DNA of 64,000 bases, from assembly GCF_035440685.1 (NCBI RefSeq), contig NZ_DAORMW010000028.1; one strand, written 5' to 3'. The notes below the pieces were generated by a model. That model was not told where the DNA came from and ran no database searches. It worked only from the letters and a program-made list of their open reading frames with translations. The number at the start of each line of letters is the position of its first letter. Within the stretch, counting starts at the first letter, position 1. Below, in pieces: positions 58,158 through 64,000 of this stretch. Source of the stretch: Accumulibacter appositus (GTDB taxonomy: Bacteria; Pseudomonadota; Gammaproteobacteria; Burkholderiales; Rhodocyclaceae). A program made the position numbers and the translations under genes.

Positions 58158-59072
58158 TCAAGCGCGCGGGTGGTGCGCTGCGTGCAGGCTCTTCAGCCGC
58201 TCGCGGGCGACATGGGTATAGATCTGCGTCGTCGAGATGTCCGCATGGCCGAGCAGCAGCTGCACAACACGCAGGTCGGCGCCATGATTCAGCAGGTGCG
58301 TGGCAAACGCATGCCGTAACACATGCGGCGAAAGTCGCGCCGGATCCATGCCGGCGTGCAATGCATAGCGCTTGATCAGTTGCCAGAACGCCTGCCGGCT
58401 CATCGCCGCGCCACGGGTGCTCAGGAAGAGGTCGTCGCTCTGCCGTCCATTGAGCAGTGCCGGCCGTCCATTGGCGAGGTGGCGACGCAGCCAATCGCAC
58501 GCCACCTCGCCAAGCGGCACGATGCGCTCCTTGCCACCCTTGCCGAAGACGCGCAGCACGCCCATGTCGAGATTGACTTCGTACACCTTGAGGCCGACCA
58601 GCTCGGAGACGCGCAGGCCAGTCGCATAGAGGGTTTCGAGCATCGCCCGATCGCGCTCGCCGAGCAGGGTCTCGGTCTTCGGCGCCTCGAGCAGGCGCTC
58701 GACCTGCAACTCGGAAAGCACTTTCGGCAGCCGCGACGGCTGCGCCGGCATGGCGATCTTCAGCGTCGGATCGCTGCTGCGCAGGCCGCGCGCGAGGAGG
58801 TGGCGATAAAAGCGGCGCAAGGTGGACAGGTAGCGCGCCTGCGACGAGGCGCGCAAGGTTTGCGAGAGGGTGGCGACGAAGCGCAGCAGGGTGACCTCGT
58901 CGACCGCGCACAGCCCGCCCAGGTGCTGCTCGGCAAGCCAGGCCGCGAGTTGCGTGAGGTCGCTGCGATAGCTGGCCAGCGAAGCCCTGGCCAGGCCGTC
59001 TTCCAGCCAAAGCGTGTCGCAGAAGCTGTCGATCGCGGCGAGATCGGCAGGATCGGTGTCAGCAGCCTTCAT
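58158..59072 (-). CDS. xerD: Tyrosine recombinase XerD
   Basis: Site-specific recombinase resolving chromosome dimers at dif with XerC. From the ATG at 59072 (14 bp inside the ogt 3' end) the product is 304 residues. An N-terminal SAM-like domain is followed by the catalytic set R154 (ATGLRVSEL), K178 (GKGGKERIVPL), H250 and R253 (HVLRHAFATHLL), H276 (LLGHADISTTQIYTH) and Y285. Length and sequence favour XerD over XerC. No dif-like site was found here. Confidence 0.95.
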   Translation of the reverse strand: MKAADTDPADLAAIDSFCDTLWLEDGLARASLASYRSDLTQLAAWLAEQHLGGLCAVDEVTLLRFVATLSQTLRASSQARYLSTLRRFYRHLLARGLRSSDPTLKIAMPAQPSRLPKVLSELQVERLLEAPKTETLLGERDRAMLETLYATGLRVSELVGLKVYEVNLDMGVLRVFGKGGKERIVPLGEVACDWLRRHLANGRPALLNGRQSDDLFLSTRGAAMSRQAFWQLIKRYALHAGMDPARLSPHVLRHAFATHLLNHGADLRVVQLLLGHADISTTQIYTHVARERLKSLHAAHHPRA

Positions 59073-59556
59073 GCGCCAGCAGCCAGCGCTTGACGTCGAG
59101 GAGAAAGCCGCCGTTCTGGCGCGCGAAACCGCCCAGCCCGCCGCCGGCTGCGAGAACGCGATGACAGGGAACGACCACCGCAAAAGGATTCGCACCACAG
59201 GCCTGGCCCACGGCGCGCGGCGCATTGTGCAGCGCCTTGGCAATCTCGCCGTAGGCGCGCGTCTGGTGCGTCGGGATGGCCGCAATCTGCTGCCAGACCC
59301 GGCGCTGGAAAAACGTCCCCGAGGGGCGCAAGGGCAGACCGAAAAAAAACTCCGCGTCAGTCAGGTAGGCGGTGAGCTGGCGCGCGGCCTCGGCAGCCAG
59401 CGCGTTCCTCGGCGCGACTTCAGGGCCCGGTGGCAGGAAGCTGATCCGCCGCACTTCGTCGTCGTCGCATTGCACGCCGAGGCAGAAGCCGGGCGCGGCG
59501 ACCACTGCCTGGTAGTCAAGGCCATCACCCGGCGAGCGCGCAACGATCACTGCCAC
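59059..59556 (-). CDS. ogt: Methylated-DNA--protein-cysteine methyltransferase
   Basis: Suicide repair protein removing O6-alkyl groups from guanine. The 165-residue product has the active-site PCHRVLAAGG (C131), the DNA-binding arginine region IPTHQTRAYGEIAKAL with RAVGQACGANPFAVVVPCHR, and the closing LGGFARQNGGFLLDVKRWLLAHE. It starts immediately after the stop of the chalcone-isomerase-like gene and runs into xerD, so the group is an operon. No HTH (Ada) domain. Confidence 0.95.
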   Translation of the reverse strand: MAVIVARSPGDGLDYQAVVAAPGFCLGVQCDDDEVRRISFLPPGPEVAPRNALAAEAARQLTAYLTDAEFFFGLPLRPSGTFFQRRVWQQIAAIPTHQTRAYGEIAKALHNAPRAVGQACGANPFAVVVPCHRVLAAGGGLGGFARQNGGFLLDVKRWLLAHEGC

Positions 59557-60129
59557 TCAGGAATCCTTGCCGAGCAAGGCTGCCTTCAGATCGTCCTGGA
59601 CCGGCTTGCTGCCAAGCCAGATCCTGAGCAGCGCCCGATAGAAATCCTCGCCGCTAATGTCCTTTCCCTGCACCTGCCCGTTGACCGTCAGACGAGTACC
59701 GCTATCGGGCAGCCAGTCGATGACGATGCGGCTTCCGCTCTTCGCTTCGCCGATCGCCAGCATGCGCTCGGAAAGCTGCGTCAGGCGCTCCTTCAGGCCA
59801 AGCATTTCGGCTTCGGAATGATTGCTGGCCATACCTTCCTGCAGCGCCTCGACGAACTGCTGCGCAGTGAGGTCGCGCAACAGGGTAATCGCAATTCGTT
59901 TGCCACCCTTGGCCGCCAGAACCGCCTCGCTGTCGGCACTTTTCTCGGGCAAATAGAGCGCCATGGCATAGACCTGGAAGAAGACCTTCTTGCGCAGGCC
60001 GGCACCGTTGACCAGCAAGTCGCCGTTGCCGACCCGAGCCTTGTCTTCGAACTTGACACCGGCCACTTCGACGGCGGTCGCCAACTGGCAGAACAGGGCG
60101 GCCATCGCCGCCATCAGCAGTTTTTTCAT
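59557..60129 (-). CDS. Chalcone isomerase-like exported protein
   Basis: A 190-residue periplasmic protein from the ATG at 60129 (GGAGGGATGAGGTG upstream). It has a signal peptide (KKLLMAAMAALFCQLATA), then the CHI-like pattern VEVAGVKFEDKARVGNGDLLVNGAGLRKKVFFQVYAMALYLP, DLTAQQFVEALQEGM and GEDFYRALLRIWLGSKPVQDDLKAALL. Bacterial members share the chalcone isomerase fold but no flavonoid pathway; their ligand may be a fatty acid. It sits between proA and ogt. Confidence 0.85.
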   Translation of the reverse strand: MKKLLMAAMAALFCQLATAVEVAGVKFEDKARVGNGDLLVNGAGLRKKVFFQVYAMALYLPEKSADSEAVLAAKGGKRIAITLLRDLTAQQFVEALQEGMASNHSEAEMLGLKERLTQLSERMLAIGEAKSGSRIVIDWLPDSGTRLTVNGQVQGKDISGEDFYRALLRIWLGSKPVQDDLKAALLGKDS

Positions 60130-60178
60130 CACCTCATCCCTCCTTGCCTTCAGCGCTTGCGTTTCTCCAGGAGCGCGC

Positions 60179-61435
60179 TCAGGCACGCACCTCGCCATTG
60201 CCGAGAACGATCCACTTCTGGCAGCTCAGCCCTTCGAGTCCGACCGGTCCGCGCGCGTGGATCTTGTCGGTCGAAATACCGATTTCAGCACCCAGACCAT
60301 ATTCGAAGCCATCTGCGAAGCGCGTCGAGGCATTGACCATCACCGATGCCGAGTCAACTTCGCGCAGGAAACGCATCGCCGCCGTGTAGTTTTCGCTGAC
60401 AATGGCGTCGGTGTGATGCGAACCGTAGACATTGATATGTTCGATGGCTTCGTCGAGTCCGGCGACAAGCTTGACCGAGATGATCGGCGCCAGGTATTCG
60501 CGGGCGTAATCTTCCTCGGTCGCCGGCCATGCGGTGCTCACGATGGCCAGGGTTTCCGGACAACCGCGAAGCTCGACACCGCGGTCGGTCAACATGGCGG
60601 CAATCAGCGGCAGTAAATCGCCGGCAACGGAACGCGCCAGGAGCAGCGACTCGGCGGTGTTGCAGGTACCGTAACGTTGCGTCTTGGCGTTCTCGATGAT
60701 CTGCAGCGCCTTTTCCGGGTCGGCATGATCGTCGATATAGACGTGGCAATTACCATCGAGGTGCTGGATCATCGGTATCCGTGACTCGGCCAGCAAGCGC
60801 GAGACCAGCCCCTTGCCGCCGCGCGGCACAATTACATCGACGTATTCGCGCATGGTGATCAGATGTCCGACGGCAGCGCGGTCGGTGGTATCTATCACCT
60901 GCACGGCAGCCGGCGGCAATCCGGCACTGGTCAGCCCCTCGTGGACCAGGGCGGCAATCGCCCGGTTGCTGCGGATGGCTTCCGAGCCGCCGCGCAGGAT
61001 CGCCGCATTACCCGACTTAAGGCACAGCGCTGCGGCATCGGCAGTGACGTTGGGGCGTGCCTCGTAGATGATGCCGACAACGCCGAGCGGCACCCGCATA
61101 CGACCCACCTGGATGCCGCTCGGGCGGTACTTGAGGTCACTGACTTCGCCAATCGGGTCGTCCAGCGCAGCGACCTGCTCGACGCCTTCGGCCATCGTCG
61201 CAACGCCTTTCTCCGAAAGTGTCAGACGATCGAGCAGCGCCGGTTCGAGGCCGGCAGTGACGGCAGCGGCCAGGTCCTCGCGATTGGCCGCGACCAGGAC
61301 GCTGGCCTCGCGGCGAATGGCTGCGGCAATCGCGCGTAGCGCAGTATTCTTGGCGTTGCTGTCGGCACGCGCCATGGCTCGCGACGCTGCGCGTGCCTGC
61401 TGGCCGACGGTTTGGATGTACTGCTCTATGCTCAT
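60179..61435 (-). CDS. proA: Gamma-glutamyl phosphate reductase
   Basis: NADPH-dependent reductase forming glutamate 5-semialdehyde in proline synthesis. From the ATG at 61435, 418 residues, matching the E. coli length. The aldehyde-dehydrogenase fold has VPLGVVGIIYEARPNVTADAA, IVPRGGKGLV, the catalytic cysteine in RYGTCNTAESLL (C258) and the C-terminal GPVGLEGLSCQKWIVLGNGEVR. proB is not adjacent. A perfect TATAAT at 61665-61670 implies a leader of about 220 bases. Confidence 0.97.
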   Translation of the reverse strand: MSIEQYIQTVGQQARAASRAMARADSNAKNTALRAIAAAIRREASVLVAANREDLAAAVTAGLEPALLDRLTLSEKGVATMAEGVEQVAALDDPIGEVSDLKYRPSGIQVGRMRVPLGVVGIIYEARPNVTADAAALCLKSGNAAILRGGSEAIRSNRAIAALVHEGLTSAGLPPAAVQVIDTTDRAAVGHLITMREYVDVIVPRGGKGLVSRLLAESRIPMIQHLDGNCHVYIDDHADPEKALQIIENAKTQRYGTCNTAESLLLARSVAGDLLPLIAAMLTDRGVELRGCPETLAIVSTAWPATEEDYAREYLAPIISVKLVAGLDEAIEHINVYGSHHTDAIVSENYTAAMRFLREVDSASVMVNASTRFADGFEYGLGAEIGISTDKIHARGPVGLEGLSCQKWIVLGNGEVRA

Positions 61436-61759
61436 GAGGCTTTCCAAAATTGCACAGGGGCCGATAGGTGTCAAAAAGTTCAAAAAGCGCGCCAGAGGCG
61501 TGTCAGAAACGTCTCGGAAACCTGCCCGGCACCGGCGAAGCCGGCCATTGCCGCCCCACCGAAAAGACCATGAGGACCGAAAAGGCTGGCATTGTTGCAG
61601 TGCAGCGAGGACAATGGAAGCCGCAGCGGGGATTGGTCAACGGCCGAGTTTCCGTCGAGTCGCGATTATAGGCGCCGACGGCATGCCGGGGTCAACGGAA
61701 CCACCGCGGAGAATTGTACTCAGAGGGCTATTCCTCACTCTCAACTGCCGGCGTCGATC
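61436..61759. other. 324 bp region between proA and the small Cys-rich gene
   Basis: Holds the candidate proA promoter (61665-61695) and an apparently long proA leader. A CCGGC-GAA-GCCGG hairpin lies near 61528-61540. No coding region or recognised riboswitch was found. Confidence 0.45.
61665..61695 (-). promoter_or_regulatory. Candidate promoter for proA
   Basis: Minus strand TTGACC (5 of 6), 19 bp spacer, perfect TATAAT. The spacer is 2 bp longer than ideal. The start would be near 61658. Confidence 0.45.
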
Positions 61760-62014
61760 ATGAAACGAAAACTGATTTTGCCAACGGAAGTGAAAGTCTG
61801 CGCCACCTGCAGCTACTGGGATGGGCAGCGCAAGGTCGATACCGAAATGCGGCTGGTCGTAGTCAGCGAAAGTTGCGTGGGCGAGTGTCTGGTGCAGAGC
61901 AAGCCCTCGCCCAGCCTCAACGATGTGCGCAGCGAAAGCGACGATTGCGTTTGGGAACATCTGGCGCCGGGCGAGGACGCCTCGAACGAGCTCGACGGGG
62001 ATCGTAGCGCCTGA
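61760..62014 (+). CDS. Small cysteine-rich hypothetical protein
   Basis: An 84-residue soluble protein with VCATCSYWDGQRKVD (Cys 14, 17), CVGEC (39, 43) and a later Cys in DDCVWEH, followed by an acidic tail. The spacing suggests a metal- (probably zinc) or cluster-binding site; similar short CxxCxYW proteins occur in betaproteobacteria. No ribosome-binding site is evident before the ATG. It is on the opposite strand to holA and proA and splits what would otherwise be one operon. Confidence 0.65.
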   Translation: MKRKLILPTEVKVCATCSYWDGQRKVDTEMRLVVVSESCVGECLVQSKPSPSLNDVRSESDDCVWEHLAPGEDASNELDGDRSA

Positions 62015-62047
62015 AGTCACCGGCGACCAGCCTCTCCGGCCAGCACT

Positions 62048-63052
62048 TCAGGTAACAGCGATGTTCAGGCCAAGGCGCAGGAACTCGCCCCACACGTCGC
62101 CGCGCTCCACGCCCTTGATCATCCGGTCGATACGCGCCGCCTGCGCCAAAGCCGCCCGCGCCCGTCCGCCCTTGACCCGTTGCAGGGCCTTTGTCATCTG
62201 CGTCTGGCGAGCGCCCCAGACGCGGGCCCCTTTCAACAGCTCGGGCAAGGGCTGACGCGCCTCGAGGCCGGCATTGATCTGGGCCAGCGCGCGCACTTCC
62301 TCGGTCATGGCCCAGAGCACCAGGGGCGGCGCCTCTCCCTCTTGCTGCAGGCCATCAATGGTGCGCGTCAGGCGCACCACATCCCCCGCCAGCATTGCTT
62401 CACGCAGACCGTCGAGATCATAGCGGGCGACGTTGAGCACCGCCTCGCGAATCTGCTCGAGGCTTAGCGCGCCCGACGGGTAAAGCACTTCAAGCTTGAG
62501 AACTTCCTGGTGCGCGGCCAGCAGATTGCCTTCGACACGCTCGGCAATGAAGCCCAGCCCGGCCGCATCAGCACTTTGCTGTTGTCGGGCAAGACGGCCG
62601 GCCAACCACATCGACAACTCGCCGAGCCCGGGCGCAATCAGTTTGACCACCGCCCCGGCGGCGGCCACGGCAGCCACCCAGGCGGCCTTCTCCTCGCGCC
62701 AGTCGGCGCCGGTCATCGTCACCAGCAGCAGCGCATCCGGTGAAGGACGTGCGCAGTAGGCCTGTAGCGCGGCGCCGCCGTCACGCCCCGGCTTGCCGCT
62801 TGGCAGGCGCAGGTCGATCAGCTTGCGACCGGCGAACAGCGACATGCTGCCGGCCGCGTGATAGAGATCGTTCCAGTTGAAGGCAGCGTCGGCGACCAGC
62901 ACTTCGCGTTCGTCGAAGCCCGCCTGGCGCGCTGCGGCGCGGATCGCGTCGGCCGCTTCGATGACCAGCAGCGGCTCGTCGCCATGGACCAGATAGACCG
63001 GCTTGAGCTCGCGCTGCAGCTGCGCCGCGAGGTGTTCGCCCTTGAGCTGCAT
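62048..63052 (-). CDS. holA: DNA polymerase III subunit delta
   Basis: Clamp-loader subunit that opens the beta sliding clamp. The 334-residue product has the family N-terminus LKPVYLVHGDEPLLVIEAADAIRAAA, the VADAAFNWNDLYHAAGSMSLFAGRKLIDLRLPSGKPG region, and the helical collar domain with WAMTEEVRALAQI. It is 11 bp after lptE in the leuS-lptE-holA order typical of gamma- and betaproteobacteria. Confidence 0.95.
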   Translation of the reverse strand: MQLKGEHLAAQLQRELKPVYLVHGDEPLLVIEAADAIRAAARQAGFDEREVLVADAAFNWNDLYHAAGSMSLFAGRKLIDLRLPSGKPGRDGGAALQAYCARPSPDALLLVTMTGADWREEKAAWVAAVAAAGAVVKLIAPGLGELSMWLAGRLARQQQSADAAGLGFIAERVEGNLLAAHQEVLKLEVLYPSGALSLEQIREAVLNVARYDLDGLREAMLAGDVVRLTRTIDGLQQEGEAPPLVLWAMTEEVRALAQINAGLEARQPLPELLKGARVWGARQTQMTKALQRVKGGRARAALAQAARIDRMIKGVERGDVWGEFLRLGLNIAVT

Positions 63053-63063
63053 ACCGCTCGCCG

Positions 63064-63675
63064 CTATCTGGCTGCGCCCGGCTTGGCGGAAGCGGCGGGA
63101 GCGGTCGCGTCGACTGGCTTGGCGGGAGTGGTGGCAGGATCGGCTGGGCTAGCCGGCTTGGCGGCCGCCAGCCGGCGCATCAACTGGTGCACCAGATCGT
63201 TTTCCATGTCACGCCAGAGCAGCACCTCCTCCTGCTGCTTGGCGAGCACGTTGGAGTCGTCGTAGGTCAAGTCGCGGATCAGTTCGATGGTCCCTGGCGC
63301 AATCAGATCGCGGCCCTTGGCATCGACTACACGATAGGGGTACAGGTAACGCAAACGCAGTTCGCTGATCCGGCCGGTACCGGAGACCGACAGGATGATT
63401 CGGTCGCGATACTCGGTGCCGGGCAGGAAAGTGGCCTGCGCATCGCTCGCGACAAGGGCCAGGCGCGTCGTCTCCGATGAGCGAATGGCGCGCCGCAGGT
63501 CGGCGCCGACCACCGAATACTCGGGCATCGCCAGGTAGATGCTCTCGTAGGGCAAGGCGTACGAGCCGCGTAGCTGAAAACCGCAAGCGGCAAGCAGGCT
63601 GAGCACCACCAGCAGGAGAGCACGCGTGGCGATATGAGCAGGAGCCGGCAAGGTGTGCAGCAGCGCTGGGCGCAT
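63064..63675 (-). CDS. lptE: LPS-assembly lipoprotein LptE
   Basis: Outer-membrane lipoprotein plugging LptD in LPS export. From the ATG at 63675 (GGAGGGAG upstream) the product is 203 residues. It has lipobox LLAACGF (Cys 31), the LRGSYALPYESIYLAMP segment, RDRIILSVSGTGRISELRLRYLYPYRV, and WRDMENDLVHQLMRRLAA before an Ala/Pro-rich low-complexity tail (about 170-203). Located between leuS and holA as usual. Confidence 0.94.
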   Translation of the reverse strand: MRPALLHTLPAPAHIATRALLLVVLSLLAACGFQLRGSYALPYESIYLAMPEYSVVGADLRRAIRSSETTRLALVASDAQATFLPGTEYRDRIILSVSGTGRISELRLRYLYPYRVVDAKGRDLIAPGTIELIRDLTYDDSNVLAKQQEEVLLWRDMENDLVHQLMRRLAAAKPASPADPATTPAKPVDATAPAASAKPGAAR

Positions 63676-63694
63676 CGGAGTCTCCCTCCAGGTC

Positions 63695-64000
63695 TCAGGC
63701 GACGATATTGACCAGCCGGCCGGGCACGACAATCAACTTCTTCGGCACCGTACCGGCCAGATGCTTGGCGGCCGCTTCGCAGGCCAGCGCCGCGGCTTCG
63801 ATACTCGCCCGGTCGGCGTCTGCCGGCACGCGCAGGCTGCCACGCAGCTTGCCGTTGATCTGCAGCATGAGCTCGATCTCGTCCTGCACCAGGGCGGCCG
63901 GGTCGGGCTGCGGAAAAGCCTGCGTGCTGGCTGTGCAACCGGGCCGCAAGGCCGCAAACAGGGCTTCGCAGACGTGCGGCACGATCGGGTTGAGCATCAG
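63695..64000 (-). CDS. leuS: Leucyl-tRNA synthetase, C-terminal part only
   Basis: The frame is open to the right edge of the window and encodes about 101 C-terminal residues of LeuS: LNPIVPHVCEALFAAL of the anticodon-binding helical domain and the terminal tRNA-contact module with LMLQINGKLRGSLRVPADA and VPKKLIVVPGRLVNIV. The rest of the gene lies beyond base 64000. It reads into lptE 19 bp downstream. Confidence 0.96.
   Translation of the reverse strand: MMLNPIVPHVCEALFAALRPGCTASTQAFPQPDPAALVQDEIELMLQINGKLRGSLRVPADADRASIEAAALACEAAAKHLAGTVPKKLIVVPGRLVNIVA

Noticed and set aside
57517..59010. 497-codon minus-strand frame across cobC and xerD
   Set aside because: Overlaps two genes with complete catalytic motifs in other frames.
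58158..59072. XerD as an integrase of a mobile element
   Set aside because: Housekeeping context (ogt, proA operon), standard length and XerD-like motifs; no element boundaries seen.
61500..61560. Possible small RNA or attenuator with GC-rich hairpin upstream of proA
   Set aside because: Only a 5 bp stem with a GAA loop and no T-run; kept as part of the leader rather than a separate feature.

Overview
The window is high-GC, gene-dense bacterial chromosome. Gene content and order point to a betaproteobacterium of the Rhodocyclales, probably near 'Candidatus Accumulibacter' or Dechloromonas. The clues are system I cytochrome c maturation, leuS-lptE-holA-proA, mreBCD-mrdA-rodA-rlpA next to gatCAB, gshB followed by EIIA-ptsH-ptsI, metXW, divergent aceK/icd and a prpCD pair. 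The genus is inferred from recalled gene order, not from a search. No rRNA, tRNA, CRISPR array, intact insertion sequence or prophage was found. Almost everything is core metabolism, envelope or information processing.

Layout. 1-3.9 kb: 3' end of a ccm operon (ccmF, ccmG, ccmH, ccmI). 4-5.6 kb: a tetraheme NapC/NirT cytochrome and a periplasmic EB_dh-type cytochrome, closed by a strong terminator. 5.7-11.4 kb: pssA, a dispersed repeat, a broken HDOD gene, a small membrane protein, prpD, prpC and an RlpA-like protein. 11.7-16.3 kb: a VTT membrane protein, then the leftward operon dacC-dat-ybeD-lipB-lipA. 16.5-24.2 kb: a GAF/PAS protein, then the leftward elongasome operon mreB-mreC-mreD-mrdA-rodA-rlpA. 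24.3-27.6 kb: gatCAB. 27.7-31.1 kb: a coiled-coil exported protein, pyrE, exonuclease III, and a YqjD/YqjE/YqjK-like trio.

31.2-45.8 kb is one long leftward block: parE-parC-creA-DNA methyltransferase-gshB-apbE-EIIA-ptsH-ptsI-metX-metW-ampG-SMUG1-like glycosylase. Directly upstream of metX lies a promoter, a SAM-II-like riboswitch and an intrinsic terminator, which together suggest SAM-dependent attenuation of metXW. 46.4-50.9 kb: an acyltransferase, an unknown gene, a cob(I)alamin adenosyltransferase, and hydroxypyruvate isomerase plus glycerate 2-kinase. 50.9-55.6 kb: aceK divergent from its substrate gene icd, then a family III CoA-transferase. 55.6-58.1 kb: a DUF6544-like protein, cobS and cobC. 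58.2-64 kb: leftward leuS (partial)-lptE-holA, a small cysteine-rich gene on the other strand, then proA, a chalcone-isomerase-like protein, ogt and xerD.

How it works together: the ccm genes mature the c-type cytochromes encoded next to them. prpCD, icd/aceK, the CoA-transferase and the glycerate genes fit a metabolism built on propionyl-CoA, acetate and the TCA cycle. The PTS genes lack any sugar permease here, so they look like a regulatory phosphorelay. The most notable items are the metX riboswitch/attenuator, a two-copy inverted-orientation intergenic repeat of about 107 bp, a CX3CH haem-like motif, a SMUG1-type uracil-DNA glycosylase, and a truncated HDOD gene beside one repeat copy.
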